Origin: Actinomadura litoris
GTDB taxonomy: Bacteria > Actinomycetota > Actinomycetes > Streptosporangiales > Streptosporangiaceae
Assembly: GCF_009733595.1 (NCBI RefSeq)
Contig: NZ_WOFH01000007.1
Coordinates: 1 to 64,000 of the forward strand
Reading direction: 5' to 3'
Length of the DNA stretch: 64,000 bases
The translations under genes and the position numbers were made by a program. Each line of letters opens with the position of its first letter. Within the stretch, counting starts at the first letter, position 1. The notes under the pieces were generated by a model. The model saw only the letters and a program-made list of their open reading frames with translations, was not told where the DNA came from and searched no databases. Positions 42,284-52,531 of the stretch are shown piece by piece.

Positions 42284-42373
42284 CCCCCACCCGCCCTGCC
42301 ATCCCGCCGAACCCGCACCGACGTGCTCTGCGCGTCCCTGCACCTGCCGACCCTGCGGGTTCGCGGGGCGGGC

Positions 42374-42621
42374 ATGGTCGACTTCACCGGCGCAGCGACG
42401 CGACCTTCACCGGGAACGCCGGGTTCGACAAGGCGGCCTTAGCGGGTGCTGTTGGTCTGGGTCGCGCGGCTTTCTCGCACGGGGTCGATCTGGAAGCGGC
42501 GACGGTGGCGGACGTCCAGCTCGCGCATGAGGTCCCGACCGGGTGGGAGATCCAACCCGGTCGGGACGGAACCGAAGGGCGCTTCACGCGGACGCCGGCC
42601 CCCTCACCGCCGACTGTCTGA
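42374..42621 (+). pseudogene. Pentapeptide-repeat protein remnant
   Basis: C-terminal pentapeptide-like coils (ATFTGNAGFDKAALAGAVGL, GRAAFSHGVDLEAA) ending in VPTGWEIQPGRDG, close to the ending of the fragment at 40080-40331 (VPPPGWRIEP). The upstream part (MVDFTGA) is in another frame. Two related tails bracket the secreted-protein pair, so a gene family has been broken here. Confidence 0.55.
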
Positions 42622-42805
42622 AAGAGCCATCGTCTGCGACACGGGCCTACGCCCCCGCCCCAAGCGTTCATTTGACGCGGGCGCCCCGTAATCGTCGGGA
42701 CATCCCCTGGATGTCCGGTTCGATCTGTTCACCTTGCCGTTCGTTTTCTCGATCAGTGGAGCCAGGTGTCTCGGGTCCGCCTGCTTCGGGGGCGGGATTC
42801 GATGC

Positions 42806-43303
42806 TCAGGGGGCGCCGATGATCCCGGGCAGCCGGGTCTGGAAGTCGAGCACGCCGACCCAGTCCGGGCGCAGTGATATCCGGGCCATCCGCGTTTCGG
42901 GGTGCATGGCGCCCGCGACGTACTCGGCGCCGCCCTTCTCTCCCAGGAAGCGCCGGGCGGCCTCCGCCTGCTCGGGCACCATGCCGTCCACCTCCTGGAT
43001 CGTGACCCGGCCGCGCAGCAGAAGCACCTCCGGGGGCTGGCGCTCGGTGTCGATCGTGATCGCGACGGCGGGGTTGGCGCGCAACGCGCTCAGCCGCCGT
43101 GCGGGCGTCAGCATCCCCATGGGCGGGCAGCGGACGTAGGTCGCCATCACCAGTTCCTCGCCCGTCCAGACGTGCCAGCTCGACATCACCCGCGGCGTCC
43201 CGTCTACCGCCATGTAGGCGACGCGTGCCGGGATGGTCGACCGCAGCAGGCGTTGGGCGGTGCCGGACTCCAGTAGTCCGGGGTCTCCCTGGGGCAGGTC
43301 CAT
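42806..43303 (-). CDS. Pyridoxamine 5'-phosphate oxidase-fold protein
   Basis: 165 residues from ATG 43303, with AAGGAGA upstream. Split-barrel flavin/F420-binding fold: IPARVAYMAVDGTPRVMSSW and NPAVAITIDTERQPPEVLLL, RGRVTIQEVDG. Members bind FMN, F420 or haem and reduce diverse substrates. Length fits the single-domain group. Cofactor not determined. Confidence 0.82.
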   Translation of the reverse strand: MDLPQGDPGLLESGTAQRLLRSTIPARVAYMAVDGTPRVMSSWHVWTGEELVMATYVRCPPMGMLTPARRLSALRANPAVAITIDTERQPPEVLLLRGRVTIQEVDGMVPEQAEAARRFLGEKGGAEYVAGAMHPETRMARISLRPDWVGVLDFQTRLPGIIGAP

Positions 43304-43424
43304 GTTCTCTCCTTCGCACGGTCTGGGGTGCAGACCCGCCCGGCACCCGAAAATCATCGATCTCCGCTTAACGCCGGGTTCGGGCGTGCGGTCTGGTGAA
43401 CCGCGGAAGGGGCGTCTGAGGGGC

Positions 43425-44198
43425 ATGGCGGAGCCGGCGCCGGACGGCGCGGGTGCGGGCACGGCAGAGCGATCTGGGACGCGGGCGGCCAAGCGGGTGG
43501 CGCGGATCGTGCTGCTGCTCGGCGCCCTCGCCGTGGCGGCGGCGGTGGTGTGGGTGCTGGGCCGGGTACCCGATGGTGGCTGGTGCACGTCGACGGGGTG
43601 AAGGTCGGCGGCACCAGCGGCCTGACCGGCAAGGACCCTGGCCGGGGCGGCTATCTACTACACCGCCAGCAACGCTGTCTCCGCGCGCCGCTCGGCGCAG
43701 GCCGCGATCGAGGACGTAGAAGCCGCCCGTGAAGGTCAGCGGCGTACGTTCGAGCTGACCGAGCAGGGCCAGAACCGCACCCACGAGTTGATCGACCTGG
43801 AGGCCCGCAACGCCAAGGAGCGCATGCTGTTCATGAAGCTGGTCATGCACGTGCAGGACACTCCGATCCTGACGGTCCTGCGGCAGGAGCGAGTCGAGCT
43901 ACGGCACGAGAGGGCAGAGCAGACCATCTCCCAGCTGACCCCCACCATCGTCCGCCTCACCGCGGAGTTGGACCGCGTCACGGTCGAGCGCGACTTCCTG
44001 TCCGCCGCGACGACGACGCCCATCGAAACTCCCCCCGAGCCCCCCATCCCAGCGCCCATCCCGACCCCAGGGGGCGTCGAGGTCGCCTTAACGGCCGGGA
44101 AGGAGAAGAACGAGGACGACGACTACTGGGCGACGATTGCCTTCGGCAAACCGCAGTCCCTGGCACTCCGAAACCACAGCTCAGCCTACGTTCCCTGA
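43425..44198 (+). pseudogene. Disrupted membrane and coiled-coil protein
   Basis: Frame 1 starts at ATG 43425 with a TM helix (RIVLLLGALAVAAAVVWVLG), then meets TGA stops at 43599 and 43623. The intervening residues are continued in another frame (TRWWLVHVDGVKVGGTSGLT), and from 43626 the first frame resumes (AIYYTASNAVSARRSAQAAI) to a Pro-rich end at 44198. It looks like the membrane N-terminus of a pentapeptide-type protein with two small indels. A separate gene with a TTG start at 43788 is possible. Confidence 0.5.
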
Positions 44199-44419
44199 GG
44201 CAAGGAACACGCTGTGAAGTGCGGTTCCCGGCGACCGGGGCGGACGCCGGGGCCCTTCACCGCACCGGGGTCTGGCTCCCCTCTGGATCCTGGCCCAGGG
44301 GACCCAGCCCGTGCGGCACCGGCGCCCGCGCGAGACGCGTCGGCTCGGCGCCAGCCAACCCGCGCGGTGGTCACCGGGACAGGAATCTCGTTCCGTCGAC
44401 AAGCGGGGAGGTGCTCTGC

Positions 44420-44563
44420 ATGGGCAAGCCCACTCCGATGGACAGGGGCGTGGCGGCGCGGATCCAGTCGGCGGCCGCGCGGAACCCCGACATGAAACCG
44501 CTGCACATCGCGGTACGAACCCTGGGGCGAAAGCGCCCTTGTCAAGGACGGCTACGATCCTGA
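44420..44563 (+). CDS. Small SMP-like protein, probably truncated
   Basis: 47 codons. A good GGGGAGG ribosome binding site precedes MGKPTPMDRGVAARIQSAAA, the typical start of short actinomycete proteins related to seed maturation proteins. The second half (MKPLHIAVRTLGRKRPC) diverges, so the gene may be cut or frameshifted. Confidence 0.4.
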   Translation: MGKPTPMDRGVAARIQSAAARNPDMKPLHIAVRTLGRKRPCQGRLRS

Positions 44564-45414
44564 ACTCATCGACCAGACCATGTCCGAGAACATCGCACGC
44601 CTACGAACGTGCAAGGGCCGCGCGCCGCGGTCATCTAACGACCGTAGAGCTGACTCGGCAACACATCGGCGGCGGATCGGCGGTGAGGGCGCGTGCCAAG
44701 GCCCGCCAGCTCGGAGCCGTCCACCGTCCGGCCGTCCGCCGGATGGTCGCCAGGTTTCGGCAACCAACTCCTGCCCACCCGCGTTCGGTCCAGGCGACCG
44801 TTTAGCGGGGGGTGATGTTGGACCGTGGGTGTCGTAGTGGGGGTTGGGGCAGCGTCGCGGGTGGCGGTGTAGCCAGCCCACGCGATGACGGCTCCGACCA
44901 CGAGGAGGAAGAGGCATGGGGGATCACTTCTCCCTGATCACGGGGATACGCGGGAGCCGGACAGAGGTGGGCGGGTTTGCGGGCAAAGTAAGCGCTCGTC
45001 GCTGTCAGCACCAGAAGCCGGAACATCGGGGCATAGCCCGGTTCGAGGACGTTCCTGGACAACAGGGTCGCCGTAGTACTCCCGGGGAAGACAGATATGG
45101 CTGACCGGCAAGACCTGGCGGACCTGGGCTTGCTCGTCCCCGGCCGCGCTCGGGCAGAGGACGCTACGTACACGATTTCCATTGCTTACCCGGCGACTCT
45201 GCGGGCGAGGCGCGCCAACCCGGCGCCATCGCTCCCAAGCATCATCCCCGTCCAGGTCGTCTTGGCGGACGTGATTGTGCTCATCCGGCAGGGCGGCGCC
45301 TGCTGGCCGGGGCGGGGGCGCCTCTCACTTCAGCCGGGCGTGTCCCGGCGGGCCTCCTCGCGGGGACGGCGAGTGTCCACACGACGGGCTGGAGGTCTCC
45401 CGGGACGGGCTCGG
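44564..45414. other. 850-bp degenerate stretch left of the IS
   Basis: No intact gene is recognised. An open frame at 45097-45465 (starting MADRQDLADLGLLV) runs into the IS terminal repeat and resembles no family. A minus-strand hydrophobic segment near 44850-44895 (LFLLVVGAVIAWAGYTATRD) lacks a start. Probably decayed genes. Confidence 0.4.
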
Positions 45415-46389
45415 CTAGGGCGTTTCTTATGGCTCTTTGGACGGTGTCGCGGAGCCAGATCATGATCGCTGCGATGGTGAGCGTGCCGTTGTAGACGTAA
45501 TCGCGTTTGTCGTAGCGGGTGGCCACCGCCCGGTACTGCTTCCACTTGCTCACGCACCGCTCGACAGCACTGCGGCGCCGGTACTGGGCTTTGTCGAAAG
45601 CGGGTGGACGGCCTCCGGCCGAGCCCTTGCGCCGACGGTGGGCGTGCTGGTCCTTCGGCTGGGCGATGGTCGCCTTGATGTGCCGCCTGCGCAGGTAGGC
45701 GCGGTTGTCGCGGCTGGAGTAGGCCTTGTCGCCGCGCACCCGGTCCGGATGGCCCGCACCCCGCCGCCGGATCCGCAACCGCGCCGGCACCGGCCCGAAC
45801 ATGGGGCTGTCCCCCCGCTGCCCGGGCGAGGTCAGCCGACACAGCGGCCGCGCCCGATCATCGGCCAGCAGATGGATCTTGGTGGTCAACCCGCCCCGGG
45901 ACTGCCCCAGCGCCTCACGCCCATCCTCCTCCACAACAGCGCCACCCCCTTTTCCGGGAAGTCGGCAGGTGCAGCGCGCCGCGCACCGGCGGCGTGCTGG
46001 TGCGCCCGGCACGAGGTGGAATCGATGTTGACGGCCCACTCGCCGCGTTCGCCATGCCGTCACACGCCGGAATCGGCAGCGGTCTCGGCTGCCACCGCAC
46101 GGGCGTGTGCGCCATCGGGGTCATCGGCGTCGGCCTCGATCTGCAGCGCGCTCAGGATGCGTTGCCAGGTCCCATCAGCCGACCAGCGGCGATGCCGGTC
46201 ATAGACGCTCTTCCAGTTCCCGAACCGCTCGGGCAGGTCAGGCCAGGGCACCCCGGTCCGGGCTCGGAACAAGATCCCGTTGATCACCCTGCGATGGTCG
46301 CTCCACCGTCCACCCGGTTTGCCGTTGACCGGCAATAACGGCTCGATCACCGCCCATTGCGCATCGGTCAGTTCATGACGTCCCACCAT
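45281..46389 (-). pseudogene. IS5-family transposase, interrupted by a stop and a frameshift
   Basis: From ATG 46389 the frame gives MVGRHELTDAQWAVIEPLLP and the DUF4096 domain, up to TGA at 46060-46062. The same frame continues with AVNIDSTSCRAHQHAAG, which holds the first catalytic Asp. At AAAAGGGGG (45945-45953) the reading must shift to EALGQSRGGLTTKIHLLADD, DRVRGDKAYSSRDN and the final RRSAVERCVSKWK. The A4G5 run could be a programmed slip site as in some IS5 members, but the TGA would still block translation. The second frame runs out through the terminal repeat to 45281. Confidence 0.75.
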
Positions 46390-46454
46390 GCCAGACCCGT
46401 GCCCACTCACCCGATAGATCCACCGCCACCCTTCAAGAGCCGTAAGAAACGCCC
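45418..46454 (-). mobile_element. IS5-family insertion sequence (about 1.04 kb)
   Basis: Ends are inverted repeats: GGGCGTTTCTTATGGCTCTT on the left and the complement of AAGAGCCGTAAGAAACGCCC on the right, one mismatch. CTAG occurs at both outer edges and may be the target duplication. It contains a minus-strand transposase in two broken parts. The element splits the decayed region from the PQQ-like gene. Confidence 0.85.
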
Positions 46455-46742
46455 TAGTGGCGGCCGCTGGCTTCAGGCCGCTGCGGTGTCCGGTTGGCGC
46501 ATCGAAACGCGTACTGCTTTGGCGATGGGCGGGTCAGGTGGTCCGACAGCGGCTTCGACTGGAAGTGGTGGCGGTCGTTATCTCAGAGGGGCGGCGGCGT
46601 CAATGAGGACAATTCGCCGATCTTGTGCGGGGGCCGAGCGGCAAGATGTCACAAGCCGCCAATTTCCCCTCGGTGGCGCATCGACGTGATCTATTGACCC
46701 TGTCAGGCTGGTGGGAAATACCACGATTTGGGGGTGGTTCCC

Positions 46743-48332
46743 GTGCGTCGTGCACGTGGTCTGCTGGTCCTGTGCTCTCTCGTGGCGCTGCTCGGCAGCA
46801 CGACCGCGGCCGTCTCGGGCGCGGACGCCGGCGTCGCGAGCGGCGACTGGCCGAGTTGGCAGGGCGATCCCGCCGGGTCGCGGTTCAACCGCGCCGAACA
46901 TCGGATCACCCCGCGCACCGTGGGGCGGCTGAAGCTCAAATGGGCGTTCGCCTATCCGAAGACCGGGGCGTGGGCGAAGAGCCAGCCCGCGGTCGTCGGT
47001 AATGACGTGTTCTTCGGTGGGCCGGACCGGATGTTCTACGCGGTCGACGCCAGGACCGGGAAGACGAAGTGGCGGTTCAGCCTGGGGTCCGTGGGGGCCA
47101 GCACGATGGAGGGGGTCGCGTTCAACGGCGCGACCGGGGCGGCGGTCGCCGAGGGCAAGGTCTTCTTCGGCGACAGCCGCGGTTATGTGTACGCGCTGGA
47201 TCAGCACACCGGAAAGCTGATCTGGGCGGTGCAGACCGAGAACCATCCACGCGGCTGGCACACCAGTTCGCCGCTGTACTACCGGGGCCGGATCTACCTC
47301 GGCGCGTCCAGCGCCGAGCACGGCGTCGACAAGGACTACCCGTGCTGCACCTTCCGCGGGCACATCGACTCGCTCAACGCCGCGACCGGAGCGCTGGTGT
47401 GGCGGCGCTATACGATGCCCGAACCGCAGGCGGTGGGCACCTGGCCGAGCGGCGCGACCCGGTACGAGCCCTCCGGTGCGGGTGTGTGGGGCTCGCCGGT
47501 CATCGACGAGTCCACGGGAACGCTCTACATCGGCACCGGGCAGAACTACTCCGGGCACGGCGGGGACTTCGACACCCTGTTCGCGCTGGACGCGGTCAGC
47601 GGCGCCGTGCGGTGGAAGCAGCAGGTCACCGACTCGGACAGCTGGCGCGATCTGTGCAACTTCCCCGACGGCGAGGGCTACTGCCCCGGCCTGAAGGACA
47701 ACACGGCGCTGGACTTCGACCTCGGCTCGACCCCGAACCTGTTCCCGGTGCGCGGCCGCATGCTGGTGGGGGTCGGCCAGAAGAGCGGCGTGTACCACGC
47801 CTTCGACGCGCGGACCGGCAAGGTGCGCTGGCGGCGGCAGCTCTCGGTGCCGTCGCCGCTGGGCGGGGCCACCGGCATCCAGTGGGGCGCCAGCTACGAC
47901 GGCACGCACCTGTACGCGGCCACCTACTACGCCGGGCCCGGCACGCTGAACGCCCTGGACCCGGCCACCGGCAAGGTGGTGTGGACCACGCCCAACCCCG
48001 CCGACGGCTGCACCCGGGGTGGCGCGGCCCAGTATCCCGAGCAGTGCGTGCTGGCCCACACCCCGGCGGTCACCTCCAGTCCGGGACTCGTCTACGAGGG
48101 CAGCACCGACGGCAAAATGCGGGTGTACTCCGCGCGGACCGGCGCGGTGCTGTGGGAGTACGACACCATCCGGGACTTCACCGGCGTCAACGGGATTCCC
48201 GGGCGCGGCGGCTCGATCGCGGGCAACGGCGGCGCGGTGGTCGCGCACGGCACGCTCTACGTCCAGACCGGGTACGAGCCGATGTACCCGAGCGAGCGCG
48301 GAAACGTGCTGCTGGCCTTCGACCTGCCCTGA
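46743..48332 (+). CDS. Secreted PQQ-like beta-propeller dehydrogenase-type protein
   Basis: 529 residues from GTG 46743, chosen because GGGGG lies about eight bases upstream and the signal peptide (ARGLLVLCSLVALLGSTTAA) then begins directly. TTG 46728 and GTG 46734 are alternatives. The mature part has repeated beta-propeller blades (FYAVDARTGKTKWRFSLGS, VYALDQHTGKLIWAV, LYIGTGQNYSG), as in PQQ alcohol and polyvinyl alcohol dehydrogenases. A CC pair (DYPCCTF) is present. No cytochrome domain. Substrate unknown. Confidence 0.87.
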   Translation: MRRARGLLVLCSLVALLGSTTAAVSGADAGVASGDWPSWQGDPAGSRFNRAEHRITPRTVGRLKLKWAFAYPKTGAWAKSQPAVVGNDVFFGGPDRMFYAVDARTGKTKWRFSLGSVGASTMEGVAFNGATGAAVAEGKVFFGDSRGYVYALDQHTGKLIWAVQTENHPRGWHTSSPLYYRGRIYLGASSAEHGVDKDYPCCTFRGHIDSLNAATGALVWRRYTMPEPQAVGTWPSGATRYEPSGAGVWGSPVIDESTGTLYIGTGQNYSGHGGDFDTLFALDAVSGAVRWKQQVTDSDSWRDLCNFPDGEGYCPGLKDNTALDFDLGSTPNLFPVRGRMLVGVGQKSGVYHAFDARTGKVRWRRQLSVPSPLGGATGIQWGASYDGTHLYAATYYAGPGTLNALDPATGKVVWTTPNPADGCTRGGAAQYPEQCVLAHTPAVTSSPGLVYEGSTDGKMRVYSARTGAVLWEYDTIRDFTGVNGIPGRGGSIAGNGGAVVAHGTLYVQTGYEPMYPSERGNVLLAFDLP

Positions 48333-48340
48333 TCCAGGAC

Positions 48341-48368
48341 CGGCCCTGTCGTCCCGGCGGCAGGGCCG
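48341..48368 (+). terminator. Terminator after the beta-propeller gene
   Basis: CGGCCCTG (48341-48348) pairs with CAGGGCCG (48361-48368), starting nine bases after the stop. Confidence 0.65.
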
Positions 48369-48556
48369 TCGATTCCCTAAGTCCGGTTCCGCTTGTGCGC
48401 GTTCGAATCCGTAAAGCGCCAGGACGATTACTCGGGACGCCAGGAAAAAGGATCATGCTTGCTCGATGGCCACTGTCGGCTAACGGCACCTGAGGGCGGG
48501 GATGTCCGGTGATAGCGTGCGCTTGATTTCCCGCCTCCAGGGAAGGGGTTGGACCC

Positions 48557-49819
48557 GTGGCCGCAGACATCTCGCCAGGGAACGCGACCGCAACGGATGA
48601 CGGCATCGATCTGCGATCCTTCAATCCGTTCGGCCCTCATGTCGGCTCGGCCTACCGTTTCCTGGAACAGGCCCGCGAACGGGAACCGATCTTCTTTTCC
48701 GAGCCGCTGCAATCGTGGTGTGTCACCCGATACGACGACATCAAGCAGATCGCGTCCGACTGGAGGACGTTCTCCTCCAGCGACGCGTTCCCGAGGCCCA
48801 CCGGGTTGCCGGAAATCGCACAGCGGGCGGCGGACTTTCTGTTCGACAACACCATCGTGACGGTGGGCGATCCGCCACGGCACACCGCCGTGCGCCGTCT
48901 CGTGCACCACGGTTTCAAGCCCGGCACCGTCGCCGCGTTCGAACCGGCGATCCGGCGGATCATCGCGGCGAACGTCGACCGCCTGCCCGAGTCCGGCGGC
49001 TTCGACCTGGTGGGCGAGTTCGCCACGGTCGTCCCGCTGGAGGTCATCATGCATGTGACCGGCTTCCCGCTGAGCGAGCACGCCAAGCTCCGGCGCTGGA
49101 TAGCCGACGAGACGGTCCTGTTCGCGGGAACCGCGGCGCTCGGTGAGAGCGAACTGATCGCCCATGGCCGGAGCTTCGGCGAGGCGGTCGAGTACCTCCG
49201 CGAGCTGGTGGAGATCCGGCGGGCGGATCCGGGTGACGACCTGATGTCCTTGATGATCAAGGGTGATCCGGACGGCCACGCGCTCAGCGTGGACGAGATC
49301 GTCATCCAGACGCTCGGGCTGGTCAGCGCCGGATGGGAGACCACCGGGAACGCCATCACCAACATCGTGAGCGCCCTCCTCCAGCAGCCGTCCCGCTGGA
49401 CGGCCCTGGCGCGCGGGGAGATCGCGATCGGCCAGGTGGTCGCCGAGGGCCTGCGCTTCGACACCTCGGTCCTCGGCCTGTTCCGCACGGCGACGCGGGA
49501 GACGACCGTCGGCGACGTCACCTTCAAGGAAGGCGACAGGCTCTTCCTCTTCTACTCCTCCGCCAACCACGACACCGACCACTTCGAGGCACCGGAGGAG
49601 TTCCGGCTCGACCGGACGAACGCGAAACAGCACCTCAGCTTCGGCCACGGAATCCATAACTGCATCGGCGCTCCGCTGGCCAGGCTCGAACTGGAGATCG
49701 CCCTGGAGCTGCTGGCCGCCCGCTACCCCGGACTGCGCCTGGAGGCCGAGGACCAGGCCCCCGAGTACAAGCCCTTCAGCCAGTTCAAGGGGCCCACGAC
49801 ACTACGGGTCGTGGCGTGA
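48557..49819 (+). CDS. Cytochrome P450
   Basis: 420 residues, a soluble bacterial monooxygenase. I-helix oxygen-binding motif AGWETT at about 258-264, K-helix EGLR (E-x-x-R) and haem-binding FGHGIHNCIG with Cys369. GTG start. No ferredoxin gene is adjacent; redox partners must be encoded elsewhere. The next gene, a zinc-less quinone/alcohol dehydrogenase, is 172 bases downstream and may or may not be linked. Substrate unknown. Confidence 0.95.
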   Translation: MAADISPGNATATDDGIDLRSFNPFGPHVGSAYRFLEQAREREPIFFSEPLQSWCVTRYDDIKQIASDWRTFSSSDAFPRPTGLPEIAQRAADFLFDNTIVTVGDPPRHTAVRRLVHHGFKPGTVAAFEPAIRRIIAANVDRLPESGGFDLVGEFATVVPLEVIMHVTGFPLSEHAKLRRWIADETVLFAGTAALGESELIAHGRSFGEAVEYLRELVEIRRADPGDDLMSLMIKGDPDGHALSVDEIVIQTLGLVSAGWETTGNAITNIVSALLQQPSRWTALARGEIAIGQVVAEGLRFDTSVLGLFRTATRETTVGDVTFKEGDRLFLFYSSANHDTDHFEAPEEFRLDRTNAKQHLSFGHGIHNCIGAPLARLELEIALELLAARYPGLRLEAEDQAPEYKPFSQFKGPTTLRVVA

Positions 49820-49991
49820 CCGAAAGCGTTCAGCCGGGACAGGGCCCGCCGTCTTCTTGAGTGCCCCTCAGCGGTTCGGCCGGGTGGACGCCCACCGTGG
49901 TGGCACGGCTCGTCGGTGCGGGAATGAAGGCGTGGGGGCCCGGGTTGATCGCTGCTGATCGACTCTTTCGCGTCCGGGAAGTAGGCGGGCC

Positions 49992-50993
49992 ATGACGTCC
50001 TTGACGGGAACGATGCGTGCTGTTCGGCTCTCCGCTCCCGGGCCCGTGGACAACCTGCGGGTGGTCGCGCTACCGATCCCGCCCGAGCGGGACGGCTGGG
50101 TGCGCATCCGGGTCGAGGCGTTCGGCCTCAACCGGTCGGAGTTGAAGCTCCGGCTCGGAGTGAGCGTGGGGGTCGAGTTTCCCCGGGTGCCCGGGATCGA
50201 GGCAGCGGGGACCGTCGACGCGGCTCCGGCCGGTAGCGGACTGGTCCCCGGCCAGAAGGTCGTCGCGATGATGGGAGACATGGGGCGCACCTACGACGGC
50301 GGGTACGCCGAGTACACGTCGGTTCCCCTGTCCCAGGTCGTTCCGGTGGACACCGATCTGCCCTGGGAGGTGCTGGGCGCTCTACCGGAGATGGTGCAGA
50401 CCGCCTACGGCTCGCTCACCATCGGGCTGGACCTCAAGCCCGGCCAGTCCCTGCTGATACGCGGCGGCACGTCCTCGGTGGGCCTGGCCGCCGCGGCGCT
50501 GGCCGCGTGGCGCGGGTCCACGGTGCTGGCGACCACGCGGCAGGCCGGCCGCCTCGCCTGGTTGGCGGAGCGCGGTGTCGACCATCCGGTGCTCGACACC
50601 GGAGAGGTCGCGTCCGCCGTGCGCGAGTTGTATCCGGACGGTGTCGACGCCGCCCTCGACCTGGTCGGGACGCCGACCCTGCCCGACACCCTGCGCGCGG
50701 TGCGCGTGCACGGTACGGCGTGCTTCGGCGGCAGCCTCTCCAACCAGTACACGGTGAGGGACTTCTCCCCCAACGAGTACCTGCCGAGGGGCGTGCGGCT
50801 GGCGGGCTACTTCGGCGATGCCGCCGACCTGCCTCGGGACGTCTTCCAGGAGATTCTCGACGCCGTCGCGGCCGGTCGGCTCGCCTTTCCCGTGGACCGC
50901 GTCTATGACGGCCTGGAGCAGGTTCCGCGGGCCCATGACGACATGGAGCACGACCGCGCCACCGGCAAACTCGTCGTCCGCGTCCGGCATTAG
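49992..50993 (+). CDS. MDR-family NADPH:quinone oxidoreductase-like protein
   Basis: 333 residues of the medium-chain dehydrogenase fold. The N-terminal GroES-like domain has FGLNRSELKLRLGVSVGVEF and PRVPGIEAAGTV. The Rossmann part has LLIRGGTSSVGLAAAALAAW. Catalytic zinc Cys/His residues are absent, so it belongs to the quinone oxidoreductase branch. A second ATG ten codons downstream is possible. Confidence 0.9.
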   Translation: MTSLTGTMRAVRLSAPGPVDNLRVVALPIPPERDGWVRIRVEAFGLNRSELKLRLGVSVGVEFPRVPGIEAAGTVDAAPAGSGLVPGQKVVAMMGDMGRTYDGGYAEYTSVPLSQVVPVDTDLPWEVLGALPEMVQTAYGSLTIGLDLKPGQSLLIRGGTSSVGLAAAALAAWRGSTVLATTRQAGRLAWLAERGVDHPVLDTGEVASAVRELYPDGVDAALDLVGTPTLPDTLRAVRVHGTACFGGSLSNQYTVRDFSPNEYLPRGVRLAGYFGDAADLPRDVFQEILDAVAAGRLAFPVDRVYDGLEQVPRAHDDMEHDRATGKLVVRVRH

Positions 50994-51246
50994 AAATCGA
51001 ACACGCCGTTCGCACAGGTCAGCCGCTTTTTCCCGGTCCTCGGCGCCGGTCGCCGGTTTTCTTCAGGGCTTAGCATGGCGTCCGGGGGGATGGAGGGAGC
51101 GGCGATGCGCTCGGAGTGCCCCCGCGTGGAGGCGGCCGTCGCGCTGGATGCCCGCGCCGAGGCCGTGGGCGCGTTACCCCCTCTCCTTCCGGCGGTTCCG
51201 CCGGACGAAGCGACGCCCACGCAACCCCCTTTCGGAGAAGGTGATC

Positions 51247-52248
51247 ATGCATCACGCCCGGCGCTCCCTCGTTGTCGCTGCTCTCGCCGCACCCCTGCTC
51301 CTCGGTTCCGCCGCGCAGGCGGCGGGGCCCTCCGTGGACGGCAAGGTCCGGATCTCCACGGCCTACGTCATTCCCGGTGACCGCGTCTATCCCGAGGGAA
51401 TCACCGCGGATCCGCGTACCGGCGACCTCTATGCCGGGACGTTCGAAGGCGGCGCGGTCTTCAAGATGACGCCCGGCGACCGCGTCGCCAAGGAGTTCCT
51501 GCCCGCGCGCGGGGACGGCCGCTCGCAGGCGCTCGGAATGGAGGTCGACCGGTCCCGGCGGCTGTGGGTGACCGACCGCCTCACCGGGCTCGCCGTGTAC
51601 GACATTCCGAGCCGCCGCCTGCTGGCCCGGTTCACCGTCACCGGCCAGCAGGCGCGGCTGGTCAACGACATGGCGATCACGCCGGACGGCACCGCCTACA
51701 TCACCGACAGCAGGCGGGCCGTGGTCTATCGCGTCACGCCCGAGCAACTCGCGAAGGCGCAGGAGCAGGGTGGCGACACGCCTCTGACACCCGCCTTCGA
51801 CCTGTCCGCGGTCGTGGAGCCGCACGCGCCCGACTCGATCACCCTGAACGGAATCGTCACCGAGCCGTCGGGGCGCTATCTGCTGACGGTGGACATGACC
51901 GGCGGCGACCTCTACCGCATCGCGTTGCCTTCCGGAAGGGTCGAGAAGGTGGCCCTGAGCGGAGGGGATCTGACGACGGGCGACGGTCTCGAACTGCGAA
52001 ACGGCACGTTGTGGGCGGCGCATCCGATCACCGACGCCTATGCGATCAGCCGGTGGCGCATCGGCTCGGACGGCCGGACGGCCCGGCTCACCCGGCGCGT
52101 CACCGACCCGGCGTTGCAGACCCCGACGACCCTGCTCCGCAAGGACGGGAAGCTCTACGTGGTCCGCTCCCAGTTCGACAAGGGCGGGCCCACGGGCCCG
52201 GGAACCCCGCGACTCCCGTTCAGCATCGCGGCCGTGAGCGGCCTCTGA
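51247..52248 (+). CDS. Secreted SMP-30/gluconolactonase-like beta-propeller
   Basis: 333 residues. Signal peptide SLVVAALAAPLLLGSAAQAA at 7-26, followed by a six-bladed propeller of the SMP-30/strictosidine synthase type (VYPEGITADPRTGDLYAGTF, NDMAITPDGTAYITDSRRAV, SITLNGIVTEPSGRYLLTVD). Metal-ligand Asn/Asp positions are visible. GGAG is about ten bases before the ATG. The preceding 250 bases hold no convincing gene. Likely a lactonase or carbohydrate-processing enzyme outside the cell. Confidence 0.85.
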   Translation: MHHARRSLVVAALAAPLLLGSAAQAAGPSVDGKVRISTAYVIPGDRVYPEGITADPRTGDLYAGTFEGGAVFKMTPGDRVAKEFLPARGDGRSQALGMEVDRSRRLWVTDRLTGLAVYDIPSRRLLARFTVTGQQARLVNDMAITPDGTAYITDSRRAVVYRVTPEQLAKAQEQGGDTPLTPAFDLSAVVEPHAPDSITLNGIVTEPSGRYLLTVDMTGGDLYRIALPSGRVEKVALSGGDLTTGDGLELRNGTLWAAHPITDAYAISRWRIGSDGRTARLTRRVTDPALQTPTTLLRKDGKLYVVRSQFDKGGPTGPGTPRLPFSIAAVSGL

Positions 52249-52531
52249 CGCGGGCCTGAGAGGCGGGCGTACCGCTCGTTGCCCAACGACAGGCGCGCCG
52301 CCGCGCGTTCTCCGCCAGGTGCCGGACGGACGAGGTCCCCGGGATCGGCGGCATGGTGGGCGAGCGGCGCGGCAGCCAGGCCGGGGACCCCTGGACGGGT
52401 GTCGCGGAGTTCCGCCGCGACCTCGGCCAGGGGTCCCGGCCCGGCCGCGTGCGCGCCCTCGGCGACGAGGCCGAAGCCCAGCTCGACAGCGCGGCACGCC
52501 ATCCGCGGGCGGTTCGGTGCTGCGTGCGGGG

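Noticed and set aside
40213..42621. 802-codon frame spanning the secreted-protein genes
   Set aside because: Arg/Pro/His-rich shadow of the two secreted proteins. Only its last about 75 codons (pentapeptide tail) look real.
39574..46454. Composite transposon flanked by two IS copies
   Set aside because: The left IS is only an end fragment of a diverged relative, and the ends are not matched, so no intact composite unit is supported.
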